NCBI GenBank assembly: GCA_013152755.1 | Contig: JAADFR010000003.1 | Span: 1 to 48,055, forward strand | Direction: 5' to 3' | Length of the DNA stretch: 48,055 nucleotides | DNA from: Alphaproteobacteria bacterium | GTDB lineage: Bacteria; Pseudomonadota; Alphaproteobacteria; Sphingomonadales; Emcibacteraceae | Shown here: positions 1-8,803 of the stretch, piece after piece | Numbering within the stretch: position 1 is the first letter of the stretch | Layout of the letters: each line of letters starts with the position of its first letter | Notes under the pieces: generated by a model | What the model was told of the DNA's origin: nothing | Databases searched by the model: none | Seen by the model: the letters and a program-made list of their open reading frames with translations, nothing else | Program-made: the position numbers and the translations under genes

Positions 1-717
1 ATCTTCGATCAGGCCGCAACTTTAAAAAAGGCACAGGATTGGTCAAAAGAATTTGCCCCGGACCTGTTGCCCCGTATGGCCCTTCATCAGGATAACGCGC
101 CCTTATTTGAATATTACGGCGTTGAAGAAGAAATTGACCGTTTGTTTGACAAGAAAATCCCCATTCCCGCCGGGGCCTGGATCACCTTGGAACAGACCGA
201 GGCGCTGACCGCCGTTGATGTCAATATGGCCGATGCCAGCCTGAGCAATGACCCGGCAAAGCAACGGTTTGGCGTTAATGTGGCAGCGGCGCGGGAAATT
301 TTCCGCCAAATCCGCTTGCGGGGAATCAGCGGCCTGATCGTCATTGATTTCATTAATATGCAAGGCAAGTCTGATGTCAGTAATCTATTGACCGTCATCG
401 ACAATCTGATCCAGAATGACCCTGTGCAGCTACAGCGCAGCAACCTGTCGGCCTTTGGTCTGTTGGAACTGGCCCGAAAGGGAAGCCACAAACCCCTGAG
501 CCGGCAAATTCTGGCGCCGACCCGGCTTGCGGCAACCGTTGAAACAGCGGCGCTGGCCCTGCTCCGCAAATCTGCTCTGGATGCCGCTGCAAAGCCCGGT
601 ATTCCCCTTGCCATTAAGGTAGGCGCAGACGTTAAACGCTGGCTGGAGGATCGCCCGGAATTGCTTGAGGCCTTTATGCGACGCACGGGCAGCAGGATTG
701 ATTTTAAAGAGGAATGA
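1..717 (+). CDS. RNase E/G-family ribonuclease, 3' part (5' end outside window)
   Basis: The frame is open from base 1 to the TGA at 715-717, so the N-terminus lies upstream. The visible part matches the catalytic core of RNase E/G, single-strand endonucleases of RNA maturation and decay. It contains WITLEQTEALTAVDVN, with the first metal-binding Asp, and GLIVIDFINM, with the second. The CPxC zinc-link expected shortly after FGLLEL is absent, and the protein ends soon after, without the long scaffold domain of RNase E. This fits the short alphaproteobacterial RNase E/G homologue that commonly precedes yacG. The stop is 3 bases before yacG, so the two are probably co-transcribed. Family membership is secure; the exact substrate is not known. 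Confidence 0.85.
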   Translation: MFDQAATLKKAQDWSKEFAPDLLPRMALHQDNAPLFEYYGVEEEIDRLFDKKIPIPAGAWITLEQTEALTAVDVNMADASLSNDPAKQRFGVNVAAAREIFRQIRLRGISGLIVIDFINMQGKSDVSNLLTVIDNLIQNDPVQLQRSNLSAFGLLELARKGSHKPLSRQILAPTRLAATVETAALALLRKSALDAAAKPGIPLAIKVGADVKRWLEDRPELLEAFMRRTGSRIDFKEE

Positions 718-720
718 GCC

Positions 721-906
721 ATGAAAGCGGCCAACAATAATAACCTTTGTCCCATATGCGAAACGAATCCGGCCCTGCCTGATCATCATCCTTTTTGCTC
801 AGCCCGATGCGCCGATGTGGACCTCGGCCGCTGGCTAAAGGGCAACTATGTTATCCCGGGCGACAAGGCTGAAGTTCCGGAATCCGACCCCGATGATGCA
901 TTTTAA
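721..906 (+). CDS. yacG: DNA gyrase inhibitor YacG (zinc-binding)
   Basis: This 61-residue protein has the YacG zinc knuckle: CPIC near residue 12, followed by [14 protein letters not shown]. This is the CxxC...CxxxC arrangement with the family's conserved D-L-G-R/x-W segment. The acidic C-terminus (SDPDDAF) is also typical. In E. coli YacG binds GyrB and inhibits gyrase. It starts 3 bases after the RNase E/G stop, with GAGGAATGAGCC as an overlapping ribosome-binding site. It is probably the last gene of that operon. Confidence 0.9.
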   Translation: MKAANNNNLCPICETNPALPDHHPFCSARCADVDLGRWLKGNYVIPGDKAEVPESDPDDAF

Positions 907-1027
907 ATAGTTTATTGATAGGGGGTAGTTGGAAGGTCCATTTTTTTCAAACGAGTGCTGGACAGACCCCGTCTTTTTTTCTATAACCCACCCACCCACG
1001 CAAGTGGTCCCCTCTTATACCCTCTAT

Positions 1028-1102
<75 letters not shown>

Positions 1103-1177
1103 CTTGTTTTTCGATCCAGCCCGAACTTTTCTATCTTACAAAATTACAAACGGCAGAACGCATACCCTCCAACTGAT

Positions 1178-2080
1178 TTACTCAACCCAGTCTAGGCCCA
1201 TATTGGTGTAGCGTTCTTTATCATCGGACCAGTTTTTACGGACTTTTACGAAAATAAACAGGTGAACCCGGCGGTCCAGCATGTCTTCCAGATCCTCACG
1301 GGCCATTTTGCCGATTTCTTTCAGGCTGCGGCCCCCCTTGCCGATGACAATGGCTTTTTGAGTTTCGCGTTCCACATAGATCACCTGTTCAATGCGCACA
1401 CTGCCGTCTTTCTTCTCCTGCCAGCTTTCGGTTTCCACCGTCGCGGCATAGGGCAATTCCTCATGAAGGCGCAGAAAGAATTTCTCGCGAGTGACCTCGG
1501 CGGCCAACATCCGTTCGGTAATATCGGTCATCTGATCATCGGGATAGAGCCACGGACCCTTGGGCAGGATTCGGCACATGGCATCTTTTAAATCTTCAAG
1601 TCCGTCACCTTTCAAGGCGGATATGAGCAAGACCTCGGTAAAATCGCCCATATCATCTAATTCCTGTACCAGACTGAGCAGGCTGTCCCGGCGGATGGCG
1701 TCGATTTTATTGATGGCAAGGATTGCTTTTTTACCGCCCTCTTTCAGACCGTCTAGAATCCGGCGGGTATTGTCATCTATGCGCCGCTGGGCATCCACAA
1801 GCAGGACAATAACATCCGCGTCCCCGGCCCCGGCCCAAGCGGCGGATACCATCGCCCGTTCCAGCCGCTTTTTAGGCTCGAAAATGCCAGGGGTATCCAC
1901 AAAGATCATCTGGCTGTTTTTATGTATGGCAATGCCAATAAAGCGGGTGCGGGTGGTTTGTACCTTGTGGGTCACAATGGAAATTTTGCTGCCCACCAGC
2001 GCGTTCATCAGGGTTGACTTGCCCGCATTTGGGGCGCCCAGCAGGGCCACAAACCCGCATTTGTCTTTCTTGTCACTCAT
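1178..2080 (-). CDS. era: GTPase Era
   Basis: This 300-residue protein is a ribosome-assembly GTPase that binds 16S rRNA during 30S maturation. The GTPase motifs are G1 GAPNAGKSTL, G3 VDTPGIF and G4 NKID. The C-terminal KH domain carries VIGKGGRSLKEIG. The length is normal for Era. It is the last gene of the minus-strand run and starts 1 base after the rnc stop. That lepB-rnc-era order is widely conserved and implies translational coupling. Confidence 0.97.
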   Translation of the reverse strand: MSDKKDKCGFVALLGAPNAGKSTLMNALVGSKISIVTHKVQTTRTRFIGIAIHKNSQMIFVDTPGIFEPKKRLERAMVSAAWAGAGDADVIVLLVDAQRRIDDNTRRILDGLKEGGKKAILAINKIDAIRRDSLLSLVQELDDMGDFTEVLLISALKGDGLEDLKDAMCRILPKGPWLYPDDQMTDITERMLAAEVTREKFFLRLHEELPYAATVETESWQEKKDGSVRIEQVIYVERETQKAIVIGKGGRSLKEIGKMAREDLEDMLDRRVHLFIFVKVRKNWSDDKERYTNMGLDWVE

Positions 2081-2081
2081 A

Positions 2082-2768
2082 TTATCTAACTTTATCTTTC
2101 TCTATTCGGCTTAACAATTTCGCTGCCGCGTCCTGTTCTGCTTCCCGTTTGGACCGTCCCTTGCCTGTCGCGGGGGACATATCATCTATACGGGCCTCAA
2201 TGGTAAAAAATGGGTCATGGGCCGGACCGGTACGGTCAACGACCACATATTTTGGCGTTGGAATATGACGGGCCTGTACCCATTCCTGAAGCCGGGTCTT
2301 GGCATCCCTCTGGGCAATGGTTTCCCGGGAAATATAGCCTTTCCAGAATTTACGCACCAGCTTTTGCGCCGCCAGATAACCGCCGTCCTGATTAACCGCC
2401 CCGATTACCGCTTCGCATACATCGGCAAGGATGGTTGGCTTATTGCGGCCCCCATTATCCTCTGTGCTTTTTGCCATATGGATAAAGCCGGATAATTTCA
2501 TGGCCACTGCCACCTCAGCTAGGGTTTCCTTGCGCACCATATTGGTATGACGACTGGCCAGACCGCCCTCGTCAATGGTCTGATAATAGTCAAACAACCA
2601 TTCGGCAATCACCAGCCCTACAACCCGGTCACCGACAAATTCCAGCCGTTGATATTGTTTGCCGCCCTCAAGACTTGGGTGGGTCAACGCTTCACGCAAC
2701 AGGGCCTCATCCGTAAAGACATAGCCCAGAATGTCATAGAGATCGCTATATTGCCCCGTACCTGACAT
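2082..2768 (-). CDS. rnc: Ribonuclease III
   Basis: This 228-residue double-strand-specific endonuclease processes rRNA precursors and structured mRNAs. The RNase III signature is YQRLEFVGDRVVGLVIAEWL near residue 40, where most homologues have LGDxVL. The second acidic cluster is DVCEAVIGAV. A C-terminal dsRNA-binding domain (residues about 155-225) contains TGKGRSKREAEQDAA. It sits between lepB and era with 1-base gaps on both sides, so it is an operon member. Confidence 0.96.
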   Translation of the reverse strand: MSGTGQYSDLYDILGYVFTDEALLREALTHPSLEGGKQYQRLEFVGDRVVGLVIAEWLFDYYQTIDEGGLASRHTNMVRKETLAEVAVAMKLSGFIHMAKSTEDNGGRNKPTILADVCEAVIGAVNQDGGYLAAQKLVRKFWKGYISRETIAQRDAKTRLQEWVQARHIPTPKYVVVDRTGPAHDPFFTIEARIDDMSPATGKGRSKREAEQDAAAKLLSRIEKDKVR

Positions 2769-2769
2769 A

Positions 2770-3567
2770 TCAGTTTATGCTGGTGAACATGCGTTCACGG
2801 CGTTGTTTCGGAAACCATTTCCAGAATTCCCACAGGCGAGCATTATCATCAAAGGAAACCCAGATTACCTCTGCCCGGCCAACGATATTTTCCAGCGGCA
2901 CATAGCCCACCCCGTCGCTTTTCTTCCAACGGCTGTCCTTGGAATGATCCCGGTTATCACCCATGGCAAAATAATTGCCCTTTGGCACCCGAAAAACATC
3001 CGTATCATCAGCATGACCGCCCGGAAACCAGCCATCATCAAGGGTCATATAGGACTTGCCATTGGGCATAGTCTCACGGTATTTGGGATAGACTTCTTCC
3101 CGGCCATATTCATTCATGATCTTGAAGTCCGCCACCCGTTCGCGCGGAATGATCTCGCCATTGATGTAAAGGCGGCTTTTTTTCATCTGTATGGTATCAC
3201 CGGGCAAGCCGACAATGCGTTTGATGTAATATATATCAGGTTCACGCGGGAGCCGGAAAACCACCACATCGCCGCGCTTTACCGGACTTTCAAAGACCCG
3301 GCCTGAAAAGAAATTGGGGCTGAAGGGAAAAGAGTGATGACTATAACCATAGGACATTTTGGATACCAACAGGTAATCCCCCACCAACAGGTTGTCCATC
3401 ATGGATTTTGACGGGATTTTGAAGGGTTGAAAAAAGAATGTCCTGAACACCAGCGCAATAAGCAACGCCCAGATCAAAACACTGAACCAGCTTTCTTCTT
3501 TCTTTTTTTCGGCTTGCAACTCTGAGGCACCCTCTTCGGCTTTTATGTCAGACATATGTTCATTCAC
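2770..3567 (-). CDS. lepB: Signal peptidase I
   Basis: This 265-residue inner-membrane serine protease removes signal peptides from exported proteins. One N-terminal membrane segment (residues about 27-46) is followed by IPSKSMMDNLLVGD with catalytic Ser55. The general-base Lys116 is in YYIKRIVGLPGD, and box E is GDNRDHSKDSR. The periplasmic domain is complete. The N-terminus is charged (EEGASELQAEKKKEE) before the anchor. It lies upstream of rnc in the same operon. MSDIKAEEG (residue 5) is an equally possible start. Confidence 0.96.
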   Translation of the reverse strand: MNEHMSDIKAEEGASELQAEKKKEESWFSVLIWALLIALVFRTFFFQPFKIPSKSMMDNLLVGDYLLVSKMSYGYSHHSFPFSPNFFSGRVFESPVKRGDVVVFRLPREPDIYYIKRIVGLPGDTIQMKKSRLYINGEIIPRERVADFKIMNEYGREEVYPKYRETMPNGKSYMTLDDGWFPGGHADDTDVFRVPKGNYFAMGDNRDHSKDSRWKKSDGVGYVPLENIVGRAEVIWVSFDDNARLWEFWKWFPKQRRERMFTSIN

Positions 3568-3610
3568 AATTTTATCTATTTACGATCCAAAGCCATAAAT
3601 AAGGCAATTT

Positions 3611-4030
3611 TCATGTGTTATCAACCAAATGTGGTGTAATTGCGGTAATTAATACAATGGCCTGCGCCCAAGGATGGTCATCAGTCAGGGTCAGGTCAAG
3701 CTGTGACTGCATGCCATCTGGTGTGATCTTGCGCAAGCGAATGAGCGCCCCGCCAGTCAGGCAAAGGCGCGGTTTGCCGTGTTCATCCCGCTCTACCCCC
3801 ACATCACGCCAGAACACGCCCTTGGCAAAGCCGGTACCAAGGGCCTTGGCACAGGCTTCCTTGGCGGCAAAGCGTTTGGCGTAATTTGACACCCGCGCCG
3901 CCTTGCCATCGCAGTAAGCCTGCTCTACATCGGTAAAAATCCGGTCGATAAACCGCTGTCCGTATTTGGTGATGGACCTCTCAATGCGATCAATATTCAC
4001 CAGATCATTACCCAATCCGATCACGCGCAT
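3611..4030 (-). CDS. acpS: Holo-[acyl-carrier-protein] synthase
   Basis: This 139-residue enzyme transfers 4'-phosphopantetheine from CoA to apo-ACP, activating fatty-acid synthesis. It opens with the family signature IGLGNDLVNIDRIE, with the metal-binding Asp. RFAAKEACAKALGTGF holds the second metal ligand Glu and the catalytic region. The length is typical. It overlaps the end of pdxJ by 10 bases, and the pdxJ-acpS pair is conserved across proteobacteria. Confidence 0.96.
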   Translation of the reverse strand: MRVIGLGNDLVNIDRIERSITKYGQRFIDRIFTDVEQAYCDGKAARVSNYAKRFAAKEACAKALGTGFAKGVFWRDVGVERDEHGKPRLCLTGGALIRLRKITPDGMQSQLDLTLTDDHPWAQAIVLITAITPHLVDNT

Positions 4031-4764
4031 CTTGCCCGTCCCTCATCCATATATCGCCGCATTTGATATAGGCTTTCCTTAAGCCCGATAAAGATGGCCT
4101 CCCCCACCAGAAAATGACCGATGTTAAATTCGGTGAATTGGGGAACGGCGGCAATGTCGGCAACGGTATCATAATTCAGGCCATGCCCCGCATGGACCTC
4201 CATATTCAGGCTTTCACACAGGGCCGCGCCGCGCCGCAACCTGTCAAGCTCCGCGCCTCGCTCCGTGCCCATTCTGTCCACATAGGTTCCCGTATGCAAT
4301 TCCACCTTGTCAGCCCCGATTTTTTTTGACGCCCTGATCTGATCCTCATCCGGATCAATAAAAAGACTGACACTGATCTTTGCATCCCGCAACCTTTGGA
4401 CAAAGGGCACCAGATGATCATAGGCCCCCACCACATCCAGCCCGCCTTCGGTGGTCAGTTCCTCGCGCTTTTCCGGCACAATACAGGCCGAGGCCGGTTT
4501 ATGGTTCAGAGCAATGCCAAGCATTTCCTCCGTGGCAGCCATTTCAAGGTTAAGGGGCACTGTCAGTTCGGCCATAAGCCGGTCAATATCCCGGTCGGAA
4601 ATATGACGCCGATCCTCCCGCAGGTGGGCCGTGATGCCATCCGCCCCGGCCTGAACCGCAAGAAGCGCCGCCTTTACCGGGTCCGGATGAACGCCACCCC
4701 GTGCGTTCCGAATGGTGGCTACATGGTCAATATTAACCCCAAGGCGTATCTTATGCTCAGTCAT
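4021..4764 (-). CDS. pdxJ: Pyridoxine 5'-phosphate synthase
   Basis: PdxJ condenses 1-deoxyxylulose 5-phosphate with 3-amino-2-oxopropyl phosphate in the DXP-dependent vitamin B6 pathway. I chose the start at 4764 (247 residues, MTEHKIRLGVN). The family begins right at LGVNIDHVATIRNARGG, and the upstream in-frame extension to 4860 does not look like protein. Other conserved blocks are GADGITAHLREDRRHI, LNLEMAATEEM and VHAGHGLNYDT. The start overlaps the end of the DUF2062 gene by 8 bases, consistent with one transcript. Confidence 0.96.
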   Translation of the reverse strand: MTEHKIRLGVNIDHVATIRNARGGVHPDPVKAALLAVQAGADGITAHLREDRRHISDRDIDRLMAELTVPLNLEMAATEEMLGIALNHKPASACIVPEKREELTTEGGLDVVGAYDHLVPFVQRLRDAKISVSLFIDPDEDQIRASKKIGADKVELHTGTYVDRMGTERGAELDRLRRGAALCESLNMEVHAGHGLNYDTVADIAAVPQFTEFNIGHFLVGEAIFIGLKESLYQMRRYMDEGRARCA

Positions 4765-5371
4765 GGGCCACGTCTCCCGTCCGTTTTTCGCGCCTTTTCC
4801 GGGCGGCATTCGCCCGTCTTGCAAAACGCTTATGCTTATATTCCCGCACCAGTTTTTCAATCAACCAATAGGTGATAATCCACACGACCGACCCCATAAG
4901 CAACCCACCGACAAACATGGGCAATATGGTGGACTGAAGGAACGGGCCGAGGGTTGCCAGAGGCGAACTTAATATATCCATCAGGCTGTAACGACCAAGG
5001 GTATCATTGATCTGACCCAGAAAATCTTCGGTGCCCGGCATGCCCAGAAGCCAGCACCCAAGATAATAAGTCGCCGGTAAAATAAGCGGGAATGTCCAGG
5101 GATTTCCCACCGCTGTCCCCATGGCTGAGGTCAATATATTGGCCCCAATCAACCACGCCAGCAAGGCGGCAAGCAGAAAATGGAACCCCAGAAACGGCGT
5201 AAAAGATACCGCTGCCCCGCTGGCAAAACCCGCCGCAATGGCATAGGGCGTCCCCGGTATTCGAGCCAGCCTGTGACGAAAATAGCTGAACGCCCGGCCC
5301 CACCCGGCGGAGGGCCAGAAATATTCCCGGATAGCGGCAACAGCATGCTTCTTTTTACGTCGTTTGAACAG
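4757..5371 (-). CDS. DUF2062 membrane protein, probable CTG start
   Basis: This is a DUF2062 protein of about 204 residues with several membrane helices and the family core GFASGAAVSFTPFLGFHFLL, then GTAVGNPWTFP. The core's first half lies upstream of the first in-frame ATG (5164) and TTG, so those starts would cut the domain. Between the pyrE stop (5405-5407, same frame) and 5164, the best start is CTG at 5369-5371. It is preceded by AAGGA seven bases away and gives MFKRRKKKH..., a basic N-terminus like that of relatives. The C-terminus is also basic (RRANAARKRREKR). Its function is unknown. It is co-directional with pyrE and pdxJ. The domain call is strong; the CTG start is inference. Confidence 0.8.
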   Translation of the reverse strand: MFKRRKKKHAVAAIREYFWPSAGWGRAFSYFRHRLARIPGTPYAIAAGFASGAAVSFTPFLGFHFLLAALLAWLIGANILTSAMGTAVGNPWTFPLILPATYYLGCWLLGMPGTEDFLGQINDTLGRYSLMDILSSPLATLGPFLQSTILPMFVGGLLMGSVVWIITYWLIEKLVREYKHKRFARRANAARKRREKRTGDVAHD

Positions 5372-5404
5372 TTCTACATCCTTTATGGGGCCCTCATACG
5401 ACCC

Positions 5405-5989
5405 TTATTTCAAGCCCCGGCTCCCCGGTTTCATGGGCGCAATGGCCGCAAGCTCAGGCGGCAGGTTATCGGCGTCATAAGCCGGAATCTCAAGCCCCGC
5501 CAGAGACACCAATGGAACCCCCACATCAGCCGTACCATTACTACGGTCAATCAGGCAGCTCGCGGCCACCACATTGCCGCCGTAAGCGCCAATAACCTCA
5601 ATACATTCCCGCGAAGATAATCCGGTGGTCACAATATCCTCTGCCATCAACACACGCGCGCCGTCCGGTATCTCAAACCCCCGGCGCAGGGTCAGCTTGC
5701 CGTCCACTCTTTCGGTAAAGATAGCCTTGACGCCCAGTTGCCGGCCCATCTCATAGCCAACCACAACGCCGCCCATGGCCGGCGAGACAACCAGATCAAT
5801 CTTCACATCCAATATTGTCATAATTTTGTCGGCGAGGCTTTTACACAGCTTTGCCGCAACGACCGGGTCCATCAATACGCGGGCACATTGAAGGTAACGG
5901 GCGGCATGAAGGCCGGAGGAAAGAATGAAATGCCCTTCCAGCAGGGCATCTGCCTGCCTGAAATAATCCAAAACTTCTTCACGATCCAT
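5405..5989 (-). CDS. pyrE: Orotate phosphoribosyltransferase
   Basis: PyrE makes orotidine 5'-phosphate from orotate and PRPP in UMP synthesis. The PRPP-binding loop is RVLMAEDIVTTGLSS, and the N-terminal block EGHFILSSGLHAARYLQC is typical of the type found in alphaproteobacteria. I chose the ATG at 5989 (MDREEVL, 194 residues). It has GGGA about 10 bases upstream and lies just after the rel stop at 6006. ATGs at 5998 and 6043 are also in frame, but the latter would overlap rel. It is part of the rel-to-era run. Confidence 0.93.
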   Translation of the reverse strand: MDREEVLDYFRQADALLEGHFILSSGLHAARYLQCARVLMDPVVAAKLCKSLADKIMTILDVKIDLVVSPAMGGVVVGYEMGRQLGVKAIFTERVDGKLTLRRGFEIPDGARVLMAEDIVTTGLSSRECIEVIGAYGGNVVAASCLIDRSNGTADVGVPLVSLAGLEIPAYDADNLPPELAAIAPMKPGSRGLK

Positions 5990-6005
5990 TATATTCATCC
6001 CAAAT

Positions 6006-8153
6006 TTATCTAAAGGCCCGCTCCACAGAGCTGACCCGTTCATTCACCCGCAAGGCAGCAATTATACTGGTCAGATGTTTAACATCTCTTACCTCAATAT
6101 CAAGCGTTATCCGGAACAATTCCGGCGCACGTTCGATAAATTTAATATTGCTGATATTGCCCTTTTCCCTGGCCACCACATTCAGCACCGCCGCCAGCGC
6201 ACCCGGCATATGTTCCAGCAGAATTTCCAGCCGACTGACAAATACCGTATTTTCATCTTCAAGCGCCAGCCACGATAAATCCCGCCACGACTCCGGAGTG
6301 TTGCTGTAGACATCCAGAGCCTCGCAATCAATGGTATGAACCATGATCCCCTTGCCCGTAGTCACAATGCCCACAATCCGGTCCCCCAGGATCGGATGAC
6401 AGCAATCAGACATATGAACCGCCAGCCCGGGGGTAAGCCCTCGGATCGGAATGGAATGATCCCCGCCTTTGCTCCCCCTGTCCAGGTCAAGCAATTTTGC
6501 CGGTGATTGGGGAAGATGATCATTAAGCTTAATGCCGGGATAGACCGTTTCCAGAATTTTCCGGTCAGGCAATTCACCCTTGCCGACCAGTTCATATATT
6601 TCCTCAATAGACTCAAGTTGCAGTTTTTTGGCGCAAAGTTTCAGTGCCTTGTTGTTAATATCGCGTTCTGCCAGCTTGAAAGCGCGTTCCAGCAGGGTTT
6701 TCCCCAATGCCTGATATTCATCTTTCTTCTTGTGGCTGATAAAGCGGCGTATGGCGGCCTTGGCCTTGCCCGTTATGACAAAGCTCAGCCAGTTTGGCGA
6801 CGGTTGCTGGGCAGTTGAGCGCAGGATTTCCACCTGATCACCATTCACCAGACGGGTACGCAACTGTACCGGATTACCGTTTACCTTGCCCCCGACACAA
6901 CTGTCGCCCACATCCGTATGAACCGCATAGGCAAAATCAACCACCGTGGCCCCCTGAGGCAGATTGACCAGCTTGCCCTTTGGCGTAAAACAAAAGACCT
7001 GATTCTGATACATGGCCAGTTTGGTATGCTCAAGAAATTCATCGGGGCTGTCCGCATGCTCCATGATCTCCAGCAAATCCTTGAGCCACTTATATTGCGC
7101 GCCCTCCTTTTCGGAAGAATGTTGTTTATAGAGCCAATGGGCTGCGACCCCCTGCTCCGCCACCGCGTCCATTTCCGAGGATCTGATCTGTATCTCAATA
7201 CGCTTTTTCTGAGGGCCGAGAACAGCCGTATGGAGGGACTGATAGCCGTTCGGTTTCGGCATGGAAATATAATCTTTGATCAAGCCCGGAATGGCCTGCC
7301 ACTTGCCGTGAACCATGCCCAACACCCGGTAACAGGTTTCCGCATCATCCACAATGATCCGAAAAGCCAGTATATCCGCCTGATCGTCCAAACTCACATG
7401 GCGGTAGGTCATTTTCCGCCAGATCGAATAAAGTCTTTTTTCGCGCCCGAATACCTCGGCCTCAATACCGGCCTCCGTCATAAGAAGTTCAAGCTCCTCA
7501 ACGACAAAGTCCTTAATGCCCCCCGTATTGACATGTATCTGCTCAAGGCGTTTCAGGATAGAGACATAGGCATCCGGATAAACATGAGGGAACGCCAAGG
7601 CTTCCAGCTCCTCCTTGACTTCCTGCATCCCGATACGCTCCGCAAGCGGGGCATAAATATCAAGGGTTTCCCGCGCAATGCGCAGACGCTTTTCCGGCTT
7701 TTTAATATACTTGAGTGTACGCATGTTATGGAGCCGGTCCGCGAGTTTCACCAGAAGTACCCTGATATCATGGGACATAGCCAACAGGAATTTACGGAAA
7801 TTCTCCGCCTGCTTGGCACTTTCCGATGAATAGGTAATCTCGGACATTTTGGTGACACCATCAACCATTTTGGCGATGTCTTCCCCGAACAGCTCCTCTA
7901 TCTGATCATGGGTGGCAATAGTATCTTCGATCGTATCATGAAGCAACGCCGTGACAATGGTATCACAGTCCATCTTCATATTGGTCAGGATGCCGGCAAC
8001 TTCCAGAGGATGTGAGAAATAGGGATCACCGCTGGCCCGCTTTTGCGTTCCATGTACTTTCATGGAAAAGACATAAGCCCGGTTCAGCATATTTTCATCG
8101 GTATCCGGGTCATACTCCTTAACCCGTTCCACTAATTCATATTGCCTGATCAC
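6006..8153 (-). CDS. rel: Bifunctional (p)ppGpp synthetase/hydrolase (Rel/SpoT)
   Basis: This 715-residue enzyme makes and degrades the alarmone (p)ppGpp. The N-terminal HD hydrolase domain is intact (YFSHPLEVA, LLHDTIEDT at about 71-78, KLADRLHNMRTL). The synthetase domain follows (KDYISMPKPNGYQSLHTAV and EIQIRS...AAHW). Then come a TGS domain (VFCFTPKGKLVNLPQGATVV, about 390-450), a helical/zinc-finger region with SDCCHPILGD, and a C-terminal ACT domain from about 640. It is the single long Rel of most alphaproteobacteria. It is separated from rpoZ by a strong terminator, so it probably has its own promoter at about 8160-8210. Confidence 0.96.
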   Translation of the reverse strand: MIRQYELVERVKEYDPDTDENMLNRAYVFSMKVHGTQKRASGDPYFSHPLEVAGILTNMKMDCDTIVTALLHDTIEDTIATHDQIEELFGEDIAKMVDGVTKMSEITYSSESAKQAENFRKFLLAMSHDIRVLLVKLADRLHNMRTLKYIKKPEKRLRIARETLDIYAPLAERIGMQEVKEELEALAFPHVYPDAYVSILKRLEQIHVNTGGIKDFVVEELELLMTEAGIEAEVFGREKRLYSIWRKMTYRHVSLDDQADILAFRIIVDDAETCYRVLGMVHGKWQAIPGLIKDYISMPKPNGYQSLHTAVLGPQKKRIEIQIRSSEMDAVAEQGVAAHWLYKQHSSEKEGAQYKWLKDLLEIMEHADSPDEFLEHTKLAMYQNQVFCFTPKGKLVNLPQGATVVDFAYAVHTDVGDSCVGGKVNGNPVQLRTRLVNGDQVEILRSTAQQPSPNWLSFVITGKAKAAIRRFISHKKKDEYQALGKTLLERAFKLAERDINNKALKLCAKKLQLESIEEIYELVGKGELPDRKILETVYPGIKLNDHLPQSPAKLLDLDRGSKGGDHSIPIRGLTPGLAVHMSDCCHPILGDRIVGIVTTGKGIMVHTIDCEALDVYSNTPESWRDLSWLALEDENTVFVSRLEILLEHMPGALAAVLNVVAREKGNISNIKFIERAPELFRITLDIEVRDVKHLTSIIAALRVNERVSSVERAFR

Positions 8154-8216
8154 CCTGTAAAATCCATTTCAAAAGAAAGCCGCTCTGTTCACACTCATAT
8201 ATAGCCAGAATATGGT

Positions 8217-8252
8217 AAAAAAAAAGACCTGCAATGTTTTTCATTACAGGTC
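8217..8252 (-). terminator. Rho-independent terminator of rpoZ
   Basis: Read on the minus strand, an 11-bp stem GACCTGTAATG/CATTGCAGGTC (one mismatched pair) with an AAAAA loop is followed by nine T residues. It lies 28 bases after the rpoZ stop and upstream of rel, so it should separate the two transcription units. Confidence 0.9.
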
Positions 8253-8279
8253 CCGATCTTTTATCATGCTAGAAAAATT

Positions 8280-8681
8280 TTAGGATGTCTTGTCATCCTC
8301 TGATCCCTGCTCTGTGATCTTGGAGAACATGGCCTCCGCCTTCATTTCCGCAGATACCTTGGCCAGACTTTCCGTCGTGACTTCCTGCTGATTTTCTTCC
8401 AGCTTCTTACCGGCCAGCAACAATGAAATATCGTCTTCTTCCGGCTCGTCAATTTCCACATTTTTCTGCAGGCCGTGAATCAGTGACTCTTGCAGTGAAT
8501 CAGCCGTCAGTTTCTCTTCGGCCAATTCGCGCAGGGCAATCACCGGGTTTTTGTCGTTATCCCGCTCTACCAGAGCCGGGGCGCCGGAGGAAATCTGCCG
8601 GGCTCTTTGGGCTGCCAACAAAACCAGTTCAAACCGGTTTGGGACTTTATCAACGCAATCTTCAACGGTAACACGTGCCAT
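8280..8681 (-). CDS. rpoZ: RNA polymerase omega subunit
   Basis: Omega helps assemble the RNA polymerase beta' subunit and mediates ppGpp effects in proteobacteria. The N-terminus [20 protein letters not shown] and [11 protein letters not shown] are diagnostic, and [15 protein letters not shown] follows. At 133 residues it has the usual alphaproteobacterial acidic extension ([14 protein letters not shown] and a Lys/Glu-rich tail). It is followed by a strong terminator and then rel, the normal rpoZ-rel pairing. Confidence 0.96.
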   Translation of the reverse strand: MARVTVEDCVDKVPNRFELVLLAAQRARQISSGAPALVERDNDKNPVIALRELAEEKLTADSLQESLIHGLQKNVEIDEPEEDDISLLLAGKKLEENQQEVTTESLAKVSAEMKAEAMFSKITEQGSEDDKTS

Positions 8682-8803
8682 GCCACTCTTTCTCCACTAC
8701 AAAAAGGTCCGCAAATGCAGACATAAATTCCAAAAGCGGCTTATACAACCCAATTACTTGTCTGTAAAGGCCTATAGCTCTATGCAAGGGGACAATATTT
8801 GGG

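Noticed and set aside
6918-7829. 303-residue plus-strand frame
   Set aside because: It is the antisense of rel, which has strong domain evidence.
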